A stretch of 64,000 nucleotides of DNA from Tubiluchus corallicola (GCA_030141605.1 JAQGDQ010000051.1:64001-128000); one strand, 5' to 3'. Positions 1 through 12,111 are shown, numbered from the stretch's first letter. Notes: generated from the sequence alone by a model not told the origin. A program made the numbers and translations.

Positions 1-2830
1 AATGTAACAATAAAAGCTGACCAGTATAATGAAGTAGGAGAACAATTATGGGTTGTAATGCATAATTCAAAAGTAAAATTAAGAGTAGGATTATTGCATG
101 CACCTCAGGAAAGTAGGACAGATAAAGAAGAAATGAAGAAAATGTATGAACAAATACGTAAGCAAGTACAAAAAGCAAAAAATGAAAACCAGAAGTGCTT
201 ACTTATAGGTGACTTCAATGCAAAAGTAGGAAATATTATCAAAGGTAATGATGAAATAACTTGGGCAGGAAAAATGTTACTAAATCTGGTTAAAAAAGAA
301 AATCTAGTAATATTAAATGCAACTGAAAAATGCTCAGGAATTTGGACAAGAGAAGAAGCTGGGAAAAAATCTGTTATTTATTATATTATAATAAGTACAA
401 ATGATGTAAATGCACATAGGCTTACACTTGTTGACAAACAACAACTGTATGGAGCGTACAGAGTGACTAGTAGTGGCGAGAAAAAAATTATATATACAGA
501 CCACAATACAATATATAGTGAATTTGATTGGGTTGAGATTAGCAAAATGAAAAGAGATAAAAAAATTAGTAGTGTCTAATAAAAATAAAATGAACAGATA
601 CAAAAAAGAAACTGATGGTCAAATATTTAGCAAAGTATGGAGCAGTAACAGATCAATTCAGAGCAAATATGATGGTTGGATTAATCAAGTTACAGCAGTA
701 AGAGACAGGTGCCTTTCAATAAAAGGAAGAAGGAAACAAAAATATAGAAGTAAAATGTCAAGGAAGTTAAATAACGAAAGACGCGTGTTAAAACATGAAA
801 TGAGCGATGAAGAAGACTCTGAAAGAAAAAGAATGATAAAAATAAAAATTGAATTAATAGAAAACATGATGAGGGATGTGCAAAGGAAGGAACAAATAAA
901 TAGAATAAACAAAACTGTTAAGACAATTACAGTAAATGGAAAACTTAACCAGCAGTTGTTTTGGGAATTCAAAAAGTGCATCGATAAACCTAAAATAGAA
1001 GAAGCTATAGCAATGAGAGATAAACAAAGTGAGATCCAAGAGGACCCAGGAAAAATTAAGATGATTTTTAAAAAATATTATGAAGGATTGTTAACTCCTA
1101 CTCCGACAGAGGATGAATATGAGCAAATGATAGAATCAAGGGTTGAACAAATTTTCAAACATGTTGAACAAATGGCAAGTGAGAAGGAAGTAAAAGAAAT
1201 TACTAACAGTGAAGTGAATGAAGCAGTTCGGTCATTAAAAAATAAAAAGGCTCCCGACATGCAAGGATGGAAGAATGAAATGATCAAACAAGCAGGGAAA
1301 GGATTTATCGATAGTGAATGAAATAATGAAGCAAAAGAAAATAGAGAGGAGAAATATTTATGATATATAAACTGAATGAAATTGCAGAAATAGTTATAGA
1401 AACACCATTGGGAAAAACAGACCAGATAGAAATAAATGAAATAGTCCGACAGGGAACAGTGCTGGGACCATTACTATGTTGTGCTGCAATAAACCGGATT
1501 AATGAGATGGTGATAACAGGGACTGTAATGGACAGGAATATACATGTGGGTATGTTATTATTCATTGACGATATTGTCGGAATAGGACAAGAAACTATAA
1601 TCAAGCAGATGATTAAAAACTGTCAAGAAATTGAAAGAACCAAAGATTATCATTCAATATACAAAAAACACAATATATGAGAACTAACATGACACAAAAG
1701 AAAAGGATTCCAAAATTATGTGAGTCACTAAGGAACGGAGAGGTTAAGGAAGCAGAGGAATACCAATATTTGGGAGATTGGATTAATACAAAATGTAGTT
1801 ATGAAACAATGTTGGGAAAACGAACCGGGAAAAATAAAATGATAATTAGCTATATAAATACAATAGGAGGTGAGCTGAAAGTGGGAGATTGCTCAATAGG
1901 GGTAAAACTAATACTGTACGAGCTTCTTTCAGTGAGTGCAGTGCTAAATAGTTCTGAGACATGGTCAAATTTGACAACAACTGATTGGGAGAAATTAGAA
2001 ATGATTCAAACAAATGCTTTAAAAACATTATTTAATCTTAGTGAATCAATGCCATACTGGGGATTAGTAACTGAAATAGGCATATGGCCTCTAAAACATA
2101 AAGTAAATTATAGGAGATTGATGTTCTATCGGAATTTACTGATTAGTAAACCAAAGAGATTAGCATCAGAGGTACTCGAAATGCAAATAAACAGTGTACA
2201 TAAAAAGTCATGGTATAATGAAGTAGCTGAGGCTGCAAAAAATATATCATAGATGCTAATAAAGAAAGGGTGAAGGTCATGAAAAAGTCTGAATGGAAGA
2301 AAGAAATAAAGAATAAGATTGAATGTTGTATAAAGAATGAATGTGCAGAAAAATGCAGGAGCAGCACTAAATTAAGATTTTTAAGGCATACCGAGTGGAA
2401 ACGACAAAATTACATAGACACATGCAAGCCAGAAGAGGTTAAAGATATATTGAAAATAAGACTGAATATGATTAAAATTAAAGGGAACTACAAGAATGAG
2501 TTTAAGGATCAGTTATTATGCCCAGTGTGTGAGGAAGATGATGACACTACTGAACATATGCTTAGATGTTACAGATATGGAGAATGGAAAAAAAATTTGA
2601 ACTCAGATGTATTATTATTAATGAACAGTGAAAAGGAAGGATTGCTAGAAATTAGAAATCTAGTGAACGAATGTATGGAATACATAATACAGGATAAAGG
2701 CAAATAAAGACATTAAACTTGGAAAAGACAACTAAAAGATCAGCAGTAAAGAAGAATAGACTTTGCACCCTATGAAGGTGCCCGCCTCTGATACTGATAG
2801 GTGGAGAAAGTCGAGTATCGCAATCGCAAT
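1..2830 (+). mobile_element. Decayed LINE-type (non-LTR) retrotransposon, 5' end outside window
   Basis: Broken frames read in order as one non-LTR retrotransposon polyprotein. At 58-579 lies the end of an APE-type endonuclease, with the GDFNAKVG motif and a YTDHN block matching the family's SDH motif. At 572-1318 is a linker ending in the first reverse-transcriptase block (LKNKKAPDMQGWKNEMIK). At 1360-1677 the RT core carries FIDD where most families have F/YADD. At 1677-2252 is the thumb and connector region. At 2270-2704 is a C-terminal Cys/His knuckle (CPVC, then EHMLRC). Frame breaks near 570, 1320, 1680 and 2250, and missing sequence between the first RT block and the FIDD block, show it is dead. 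The 3' end lies near 2820 (GGTGGAGAAAGTCGAGTATC). The clade is not assigned. Confidence 0.85.
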
Positions 2831-3018
2831 AAGTTCTATGAAATGTGTCAATTTGCATTTCTTGAGTAATCGTTAAACCCCAAGTTTCGCTGTTGTACAT
2901 AAATATGCTGGTAATGTAAACATTAAATAAACGAAGTCTTACGTTAAGACTTAATTTCTTGCTAGTTAATTCATTCTTGTCTTGAAGAGAAGCCAGACTG
3001 CCAGTATCGACAATTCAA

Positions 3019-4793
3019 CATGTAAGGCGCCGAGTAATCCACTAGTCGAAGTAGGACACTTCCGGTAAAACGCATGTGCTAAATTTGCGGAAAAGCAGTG
3101 TCGAACATGGGCAGCCCAAGTAAGAGACTGGCGATTTCCGTCAAGAATTATGACACAATGAAACGTAAAGCTAAATTTGTTTTAGAAAAAGTAACTTTAT
3201 AATAATGATGGATACTCCTTGACAATTTTCAGTGCATTTTTACAATAATATCATCATTATTATTAGCTCCATTAACATCATCACAGTGTTAAATAGTTCT
3301 GAAACATGGTCAAATTTGACAACAACTGATTGGAAGAAATTGGAAATGATTTAAACAAATGCTTTAAAAACCTTATTTAATTTTAGCGAATCAACACCAT
3401 ACTGGGGATTAGTAACTGAAATAGGCATATGGCCACTAAAACATAAAGTGACTTATAGGAGACTGATGTTCTATAGGAATTTACTGATTAGTATACCAAA
3501 GAGATTAGGATCAGAGGTACTTGAAATGCAAATAAACTGTGCACATGAAAGGTCATGGTATAATAAAATAGTTGGGGCTGCAAAAAATATACCATAGATG
3601 CTAATAAAGAAAGGGTGAAGATCATGAAAAAGTCTGAATGGAAAAAAGAAATAAAGATTAAGATTGAATTGTTTATAAAGAATGAATGTGCAAAAAAATG
3701 CAGGAGCAGCACTAAATTAAGATTTTTAAAACATGCCAAGTAGAAACGACAAAATTACATAGACACATGCAAGCCAGAAGAGGTTAAAGATAAAGTCTGA
3801 ATGGAAAAAAGAAATAAAGAATAAGATTGAATGTTTTATAAAGAATGAATGTGCAGAAAAATGCAGGAGCAGCACTAAATTAAGATTTTTAAAACATACC
3901 AAGTAGAAACGACAAAATTACATAGACACATGCAAGCCAGAAGAGGTTAACGATATATTGAAAATAAGACTGAATATGAAACTATAAGAATGAGTTTAAG
4001 GATCAGTTATTATGCCCAGTGTGTGGGGAAGATGATGATACTACTGAACATATGCTTAAATGTGGCACATATGGAGAATGGAAAAAATTTTGAACTCAGA
4101 TATATTAATGAACAGTGAAAAAGAACAATCGCTTGAAATCAGAAATCTAGTGAACGAATGCATGGAATACAGGATAAAAACAAATAAAGATATTAAAATG
4201 GGAAAAGACAACTAAAAGATCAGCATTATAGAAAAATAGACTTTACACCCTATAAAGGTGCCCGCCTCTGATAGGTGGAGTATCGCAACCGCTATCACAA
4301 CATTCAACTAAGAATATATGCTTTAAAAAGAGAAACTATGTAGGGCAAATAGCTCGCTAGCTCGTTTACTTAGTAGAAAACAATTATTTGTCCAAGAGGT
4401 GGTGAAACAGATCACCTGTCTGTGAAGCTAGACAAAATAAAAATGATATACCTTAAGCAAATGTTGGAATTGCCTAAGAAGTGGGCTTATTTCACTTCAA
4501 AAACATTAATATCGAAGCCAAATTTAATATTGGCCATTTTACTAACTCAAAATAAGATTCTTTTATCCTACCAGATGTATAATAAATTATTCAACGTTTC
4601 TGACGTTTTCAATTATTATTATTAAATAAACAAGGACAACGGGTGCTGCCAGTACGGTTAACGATTCAATTTGTGACCTGTCTTTCGTGTCCTACTTCAG
4701 CAGCCCATGTACGACGCGTCCAACTTGGGCTAGCCCATGTACGGCAATTGTCCTACTTCGGCTAATGGATTACTCGGCGCCCAACACTACATT
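3019..4793. repeat. Imperfect inverted repeats flanking the second LINE copy
   Basis: The left arm (about 3019-3120) and right arm (about 4681-4793) are reverse complements over a core containing GGCGCCGAGTAATCCA and CGAAGTAGGACA. A further inner match is ACATGGGC-AGCCCAAGT. The LINE fragment lies between the arms. This could be a foldback or TIR element into which the LINE inserted, or two independently inserted copies of one repeat. No clear target-site duplication was seen. Confidence 0.55.
3284..4310 (+). mobile_element. Second, 5'-truncated copy of the same LINE, with internal duplication
   Basis: From about 3284 the sequence closely follows the upstream element from about 1939 to its 3' end. 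The shared stretch includes the TGGTCAAATTTGACAACAAC block, the CPVC/EHMLKC knuckle near 4012-4065 and the 3' end GGTGGAGTATCGCAACCGC near 4290. It has stops and frameshifts. It also carries an internal tandem duplication (3628-3954) absent from the first copy. 5' truncation is usual for LINE insertion by target-primed reverse transcription. Confidence 0.85.
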
Positions 4794-5084
4794 CGCCCAG
4801 AAGCACAATATGGGTATGCTTTGCTTGATATTGCAACACTTTGACTATACAGAATAATTTTTTTTAAAATTGTCAACACTATAACTACTCTGTAAACCAA
4901 TACAGCTTCTTAATCCACAAATTTCCTTGCAAATCCTCATGTTGAAATACTTTACATTTGTAATTATCATGTAAAATGTTATCTAAACCATTTGTGATTG
5001 AGCCAACTTGTTAATCTCTTACACACCCATACTAAATTCATTATAACTTGTATTTTACCATTTCTACCAAAATGTGTCCTACTG

Positions 5085-5217
5085 CCCACATTTGGCAGCT
5101 CTGTATAATACGTATTCTTGCATTGTGGGTTATTTTATTTCGTTTTACTTCTTTTATATTTTATCGGAAAATAGCCTTTGGTTAATGTTACCTTTGAAAT
5201 AGTCGACAATAAATAAA

Positions 5218-5285
<68 letters not shown>
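5085..5285 (+). repeat. LINE-like 3' end with (ACT)n microsatellite tail
   Basis: A non-coding stretch ends in CAATAAATAAAACT and runs directly into an uninterrupted ACT trinucleotide array from about 5218 to 5285. Non-LTR elements commonly end in such simple-repeat tails, so I infer a LINE 3' end. The array itself is certain, its origin less so. The 300 bases before it (4800-5085) show nothing recognisable. Confidence 0.5.
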
Positions 5286-5548
5286 GAGTGCTCACTGCTC
5301 AGTGCTCTCACCCGTATCCGAAAAGTGTTGGAGTGCATATAAACTAAACCTGAATAAACTGTTGCTTTGGTAAACATACTTAGGACGAAACGCAACTTGC
5401 AATCTGACTGTCGACCTTATTGAGTTATTTGAGTTGACAATTTTTTATCAAGCTTCAGAAAATCAGAAGACGCAGATAATAGTAGTTGGAAAACTTTTTT
5501 TTAACTATCTGGATGTTTATCTTGTACTGCCTTCCGAAGTCTTGACAC

Positions 5549-8500
5549 ATGGCAACATCTCGTGTGGCGCAAGCTGGCCGTTGTAGGTGTTAACTGTTAT
5601 TATAGTTTGTGTGAATGGATAAACTCTACCGATCCATTTGTATCATTGAATGGTTTAGTAACGCCTATAGTTGGTATTGAGCGTGCCACTTTCGTTACAC
5701 TTTTAAATTTATTTATGTGCTCTGAAGCTGTTACATTGTTTGGGAGATGATTCCATGAACTAATCACACGATGACTTAAGAAATGTTTCCGTGCATTAGT
5801 TCTAACACTAGGCACAACAATGTGGTTTGTCAGAATGTCCTTGAAGCTGATAAAAAGGTCTGAAAAATAAATCACTTAACCGCACTATATTATCATCATT
5901 CAAAATCTTATGCATTTACCTAATCAATGGCACGAATTTGTTTTAGAGCAGATATAGGCGATAAATCAATATTGTGCGCCAAGCGAAGATAACACTTCGA
6001 AGTTGCTTTGAGGCGCTGAATACATGTAACATACTACTCCATTGACTATACAATGGTTGCTTTTATATTTAGGCAAAATAACAGAAGAATCTCTACTTTC
6101 ACTTTATTATAACAGTATGTCTAGTGGCTTTCTTTTCTAATTCAACAATGAGATCATTAAACTTCAAATCATTAGGTTTGTTCATAAATTTCACTGGGAA
6201 ATTAAATTTGAAAATATTCTATGTGACAAAAAGGTAAACATGTCTAATTTTAACTTTTAAAGTAACTTGCAGTTGCAGTTTAGGTAATTTTCGACAGTTA
6301 TGCTGTCTGTGTGTAGAATTGCTCTAGTTCTGAAAGGTTTCGCATTATTTTATTTCTAAATTTATCGCAAACCCACCGAAATAAACGTTTATATGTAATG
6401 TATGACATATCTATCTATAAAAAAGAAAAAACTTTAAAATTAACAAGATTAAAGTAGCATTTAGCAGGCTTAACTAATAACTGGATGTCACATACATAAC
6501 TTAGAAAAATGCAACACACCTGTAGAACAGGGAGAAATTATTTAGGTAAGTTGCATGAGAATAAGCCCCACATACATCTCAATAAGTTGGTTCTCGCGAA
6601 TTAAAATAGAATTGTCTTACAGTTTTCATTATTTTTAGATTAATTTTTTAGCCCGGCAACAGTAATGCATGGGCAGCTTCAGTAATGGTCCTCTGCTTTA
6701 ATTTGATGTTGCATATGATGCTACAGACCTTAATGCAATACAGACAATTTGAAAAGGCATTTTCTGTTTATCTGTTTTGCTTTCAAAACAACAATATTTA
6801 AGTTTAAAAAAATAACATAAATGTATAAAGGTGTATATGATTTCTATTATGAATTACATGAAGCTAAGATATGTTTTTATCAATTTGTTTTAGCTGCGTT
6901 TCGGGAAGCTTTACGTCGTTGGGCTTACAATGCATCAGGATTTAACCAATATGGTAACAAGCATGTTTTTCATTTGCACTTATAAACTTTGCTATATATA
7001 GCATCGGCCTCACCACAATGTCAGTTTTCGGTTTGCCACTTATTGGCGATATATTAAAGAATTTAACATCGGCAATATTGCTGTCTGCCGGTCCAGTCGG
7101 TTGATGACTTTTAAACACAAATCAGTTAATTACTATGTACTTGTATTTTTTTTGTAAGCTTAAAAGAAAACACATCAGGCTGAACAAAGTGCTGATCAGC
7201 ACCAAAGTGCAAATTTAGCAATTTTTCTATCGAAATGGTGACAGATAGATAAGAAATTCTGCCGATACCCACAAAAACTTGCCTGTCCCAGTTTTTTTTA
7301 ATACTTAGCCATTGAGAATCCTATATAACATTAATTTTGTACAGGAATTTCGTTATATTACATAGCATTTTTTCCACCTGCTTAATTTTTTTCTGCCTAA
7401 TCTGTACTTTACAACAAATTCTCATTCAATCATTTGTGTAGAAACTCTAATATGATACTGTTTTTATTTTTCGACTACTATGCTGTCAGTACGCGAATGC
7501 TGCATGACTGATAAGTAATTTTATGGAAAGGCATCATGATAAGTGAATATAACATGGATTTAACAAGCATAATCAATCTCCTTGTTGAATTTTGTGTGAA
7601 AAATGTTGAAATACTAACTGCATACATTTTAGTTAAATATAATCGTATTTCATCCGTTTTCCTTCGTATCTTTGAGTAAACAGAGCGGCTCAAATCTACA
7701 TTGCTCAGACCTCATTAACTTGGCAGCATCCCAGTAATGTGCAAGTGGAAATGTTTTTGTGATTTAGCATTTAGATGTTTCTTAGACAACCTCACTAATT
7801 TAAACTATACTGTAAACATCACAATTTTGTGTGAGTGGGTCACACGTCGACTCAAAAAAGATACAAGGTTTCGTTAATATGGAGATGTGGTAAACATGTC
7901 AAGCTTAGTTTACCAGCCACTGGGGCCAGTGTACAGACAACTTCTATCTGTCCTCGGGCAAATTTACCGGAATTTCCAGGATGACCGGCTGTGGGCTGTA
8001 CTCTTTCGAAAGGCCATGTATGTTTTACAAAAATAACCAAAATCACTGATCTACAGCAGTTATAACAGATGGAAGCTTGATGAGTAATTTGCAAACCTGT
8101 AAAGTGGTATATTGTTCATTTTAATTTGAATAAATCATTATTGTTACTGATCATTTTGTTACAGGCTTAATGCACGATGATTGTTTGAAACTGACGGATG
8201 ATGTGCGGGAGGCTCTGAGGCGTCTGCCAGATCATATGTATGATGAGCGACAGTTTCGAATAACCCGTGCCCTCTATCTTAGTATGAAAAAAATTATCCT
8301 CCCTAAAGATGAATGGACAAAGTATGAGGAGGTAATCAAACCCAATATTAATTAACTGAATTTTGATACCAATCTTGAAAGACAAGAATTGTAAAAAATT
8401 AGGACACCCAGGATTTGAACCAGGGACTTTCGACTTACAAGACCAACGCCATAAGACCACCCAGTGAATAACCCGTGCCCTCTATCTTAGTATGAAAAAA

Positions 8501-9517
8501 ATTATCCTCCCTAAAGATGAATGGACAAAGTATGAGGAGGTAATCAAACCCAATATTAATTAACTGAATTTTGATACCAATCTTGAAAGACAAGAATTGT
8601 AAAAAATTAGGACACCCAGGATTTGAACCAGGGACTTTCGACTTACAAGACCAACGCCATAAGACCACCCAGTGAATGTCATAGTCCAAAGTTCATCCCT
8701 TATAGCTGGTCATCCTTTTTAACATTTTAAAGTCACATTACTCACATTAGATGATTTTATTGGACTGTTATAATTAGTGTCTCACGTACTACTCAGATGC
8801 GCAATTTGTCAGTTAATTCAGTTAAATGTCGCCTTAAATATTGTGAAAGGGATTCAAATTACAAATTCTCACCGTTGTTAAATCTTAAAATTTACACCTG
8901 AAATAAATTTCATTTTTAATACATTGTAATAAACTTCAGTTAAACCTTTTGTCATTAGTAATGAAAAGAACGTTTAAAATCATTTTAGGTCTAGTGGCCT
9001 CAGTTCCTGGAATGCTCTTGCATATAAAATCGGGTCTTGCAAAAATTTTAAAAAGTTTTAACACCTTTTGAAGACGCATTTGTTCATGCAACTGAATACA
9101 GTTTTGGAGTCTGTCACCAAATTGAATTTTATTCTTATTACAGTGACTGAAAAACGTAAAAAAATCTTACAGGATTTATCTACAAATAGGTAAAAATAAT
9201 TGGTTCAGAACACAAATTTCCGTGTCTGCACATCCCTGACTGTGAACTTGTAATTTTATTGAAAAAAACACTCGGTATTTCCTTGAGTGTAGCATTTTAA
9301 GCTAATTTCTAAAATGAAATTCTGTTTTCTCTTAAAATAATTGTCACAACTATGATTGGTACCTAATTGTCACTATCACTTGGGGAGATTATAATTAAAT
9401 ACATATGCTATATGTGCAAGTTTAATAATTCATTTTCAGGATGTGAGGTATTTGAAACCATACTTAAATGAGGTTGTCAAGGAACGAGAGGAGAGGCAGC
9501 ATTGGAATAGTATGTAA
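5549..9517 (+). CDS. UQCRB: Cytochrome b-c1 complex subunit 7 (UQCRB / QCR7), four coding exons
   Basis: Nuclear-encoded subunit of mitochondrial complex III. In the family it sits on the matrix side against cytochrome b and is needed for complex assembly and ubiquinone-site integrity. Exons: 5549-5579 (proposed), 6894-6953, 8165-8331 and 9440-9517; phases are 1, 1, 0 and stop. Conserved stretches are [45 protein letters not shown] and [14 protein letters not shown]. The model gives 111 aa, the same length as human UQCRB, which supports the short first exon ([10 protein letters not shown]). That exon's donor (C/GTTGTAG) is weak, so exon 1 is the uncertain part; the other three are firm. Intron 1 holds a LINE fragment. 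Intron 3 begins at GTAATC, directly at the end of a SINE, and the second half of exon 3 has been duplicated downstream (8466-8539), where it lacks an acceptor and should be silent. If intron 3 were retained, the protein would end EEVIKPNIN. Confidence 0.88.
5590..5960 (-). mobile_element. LINE 3' fragment (end of reverse-transcriptase ORF)
   Basis: On the minus strand, residues resembling [18 protein letters not shown] and then INKFK match the typical C-terminus of many non-LTR retrotransposon reverse-transcriptase proteins (R-FF-R-WN-LP-V, then FK). The open frame runs 5875-5600. A plausible continuation upstream ([11 protein letters not shown], about 5914-5880) is in another frame, so the copy has frameshifted. 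It lies within UQCRB intron 1 and belongs to a different family from the element at the start of the window. Confidence 0.65.
8258..8673. repeat. Perfect 208-bp tandem duplication containing half of a UQCRB exon
   Basis: Units 8258-8465 and 8466-8673 look identical throughout. Each carries the last 74 bases of UQCRB exon 3, the splice donor, the SINE 3' tail and most of the SINE's tRNA-like part. A short homology (GAAT) sits at the junctions (8258, 8466, 8674). Lack of divergence implies a very recent event or an assembly or allelic artefact. Confidence 0.93.
8332..8712 (-). mobile_element. tRNA-derived SINE (family A) in UQCRB intron 3
   Basis: Read on the minus strand it starts with CAGCTATAAGGGATGAACTT. 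A tRNA-like body follows, with an anticodon-loop-like CTTGTAA and an internal promoter B box (CTGGTTCAAATCCTGGG). The tail is TTGTCTTTCAAGATTGGTAT, AAAATTCAGTTAATTAA and TGGGTTTGATTAC. The same head, body and tail recur at 46.8-47.3 kb. The 208-bp duplication has doubled its 3' half. The tRNA-like part resembles tRNA-Thr(TGT), but its 5' acceptor side does not pair, so it is not a functional tRNA. Confidence 0.75.
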
Positions 9518-9713
9518 AGCAAATCTTCATTTACCAGTACAAAAATGAGCAAAATAACTTCTGTCTTGTTTTACACCTAATTTCTACATTTTTGCTTATA
9601 GCCGCTGTATGAAACTGTTAATTCCCTACTATGAAAGTTTTTTGTATACTAGATAGTCAGTGATTGTAACCATTTACAAAACAGAAAATTGTAGTTCACC
9701 CTGTTGCAACAGT

Positions 9714-9719
9714 AATAAA
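9714..9719 (+). terminator. UQCRB polyadenylation signal
   Basis: AATAAA, overlapping a second AATAAA, lies 197 bases after the UQCRB stop and is followed by a T/G-rich stretch (TGTTAATTATGTTATTATGTTGC). This is the expected layout of a metazoan cleavage and polyadenylation site. Confidence 0.6.
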
Positions 9720-12111
9720 TAAATGTTAATTATGTTATTATGTTGCTTTTATTATGTTTTAATCTGATGGTAAGTTCTGAGCACAATGAATCTCTTCGAA
9801 CTCGTTTAAAATCTGTTGATTATCCCATTTCAAAAAAATGGAAAAAAGATAGGACACTAAAAACTATGTATCCATTTTAAATTTTAACATTGTGAAATGA
9901 CTATTTTCTAATGCTCAGCTATGATTAGGCAGAAATGGCTAGGCTCTAACATTGAAGTACACAAGAATGAGTTTCCAGTGGTTAGAAAAAAGTATGAGAT
10001 AATATTGATGTGATGATGTAATCCCATTTGCAACGAACTGTCACAACTGTCATACAGTGCATTGCAGTCACACAATTATAGCATATCACTTTAGGTCATA
10101 ATTGTTTGTGATGTGCCAGATGACATCAGCAGTTGTATTGCTGGTTTTTGCAGCAGTTTAATAAACTCTGACACAGTTTCATAAATATATTGCTAGTAAT
10201 ACTATTAGGTCTAAACTAAAAATTGTAAAAAATCACCATTTTCAAATACACAAAAACACTTCACATTAACCATAATTATCAGTCGACTTTTTGTCCAATA
10301 AAATTCTTTTATGGTAACTTTACCAAATTTATTTATCTTCTGTTTATGCCATCTTGCAGTGTCCATTATCCATTCGAAATTTGAATTCAAGCTAATTAAA
10401 TCTAAGCCACTTGAGGTAGTCTTGAGGTTTTTGTTAGCTTTGAGCTTTGAGAATGATGGCTGAGGTCAATGATCATTCCACGGGCATATCCAAAATAGGG
10501 GTAAATGAAAGAAACGTCAATAGCTGTACATCAATGGTGGATCCAAGTCAGCTCAATGCAAAGAATTAGAGTGTCTTGTCATCTATTGACCATTTAACAC
10601 TGAGAAAAACATTTCACTGCCTCCCCCAGGTAGGCCCAGGAATCGAACTGCAATTACATAGTGTTATAAAAGGCAAGTTTTGTTCTGCAAAACATCAAAT
10701 GTAGATGTTATGTGATGGGTGGCAACTTTCGGGTGATGGCTTCCACTGATCATCCCTCCCCCCAGGTAGGGAGAAAGGGAGGATCCATTACTATTTGTGG
10801 ATATAGTGGGAGAATCAGTCACCTGAATATGAGGAATCAGATTGACTTGTCACTTATTGACAAACCCCATATCGACAAAAATATTTCACACCAGAGGAAG
10901 GGTGGAGGATTCGAACAATTGTGTTTAGTTTTATATAGGTGGCTTTTATTGTCCCACAAAATGTGTGGGACAACATTTTGGGATATGACCTGCAATGACT
11001 GTAGGGTCAAAAGTTGTACCCCTAAATATTGCACAAGCAAACATTACTTCATAGTTGAACAAAAACTCTACAAATCATAAACTCAACTTCAGTCTATTGC
11101 ATCAACTTTATTTTGTAAGTAACCTGGTAGTTATACAATCCACATAGCCAAAATGGGTTATTATAAATAGTGGAATTCGCTATTGGAATTCATTCACACC
11201 ATACTAGTATTTACACAGCACAAGCGGTGTGCAATCATATACAGAATAAATTATTTTCATAATATACAAAACCGCCTATTTATTATTATGATACATGCTT
11301 TTATAATTAAATATTTGATTATGTCCCTACATCAAAGCTACAACTTTTTTCATAATTTTTACACATTAAACACTACACATGCACGTAGTTAATAAGTCAT
11401 AAACTGACCCCTTCAACGTGTACAGTATTATTTGAAATGTACTTGCAGTATAAAAATGTAATGATATCTTTTAACTTCTACAAAAAAAGCTAACTAGCGA
11501 GCAAAGTTGCTACCCAGTTTTACAAAAACTGGGTGTATGAGAATTTTTAGTTTTTCTTGCAACTCTTTTTGTAATTTATGCTAATTTTTATGTAAGTGTA
11601 TATACCCTTGGCAACTTCATCTCTAATGTGTAGACACTTAGGTTATTTTTTCAGTAAACTAGAAGTGTTTATTAGTACACCCTGAACATTTAAACGGAAA
11701 CAAATGAAATCTTATTTTTGACAAGCAGCAAAGATGGCAGATTCTGCTGAACGTATATTGCCATAATAAACTAGAGCAGCCTTAACTCCTTGTCAGCTTG
11801 ATTATAAATTTGTTTATATCAAAATTCTAAATGTGAAATCAGTCACTTTAGCCACGAATTTAGCATAATTATTGCTAAAACAAAAGTAAAATATGGTGTA
11901 GTGATAAGAATGATAATAAAAAAATTATTTTGCTTACCGTTTATCATCATCATTGTACTTGTTCTTGTCATCATCATCATCATCTGCATGAGTTAAATAA
12001 TATTCCAATTTATAAGTTACACAGTACCAAATTAGGTAGCTAGTTCATTCAGGACTTGTAGCTAAGAATGGGTTAAAAATGAGATATATACAAGTGACCT
12101 GACACAATGTT
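9720..12111. other. Convergent intergenic region between UQCRB and the F-box gene
   Basis: No exon-like frames were found. The region holds the paired SINE-like repeats at 10.5-10.95 kb. It also has two small perfect hairpins: GTCCCACA...TGTGGGAC near 10951-10972, and ACCCAGTTTT with AAAACTGGGT at about 11512-11534. A minus-strand AATAAA at 11673-11668 is one candidate polyadenylation signal for the F-box gene. Confidence 0.5.
10534..10945 (-). repeat. Two diverged SINE-like repeats in tandem
   Basis: Segments of about 140 bp (10534-10672 and 10808-10945) align along their length. Both contain GAAT-AGA-TG(A)CTTGTCA, TATTGAC, a run of A then ATTTCAC, and a B-box-like GTTCGATTCCTGG or GTTCGAATCCTCC on the minus strand. 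I infer an old tRNA-derived SINE family distinct from family A. No intact tRNA structure is visible. Confidence 0.5.

Noticed and set aside
5562-5750. 62-codon plus-strand frame
   Set aside because: It is antisense to the recognisable LINE C-terminus on the minus strand.
7878-8027. Open stretch reading [21 protein letters not shown] in UQCRB intron 2 as a possible exon
   Set aside because: No convincing acceptor and donor pair, no family match, and adding it would break UQCRB, which is complete at 111 aa without it.
8395-8460. tRNA-Thr(TGT)-like sequence with a good T arm
   Set aside because: The 5' acceptor and D-arm parts do not pair and the sequence is embedded in a repeated SINE with a shared tail, so it is not a tRNA gene.
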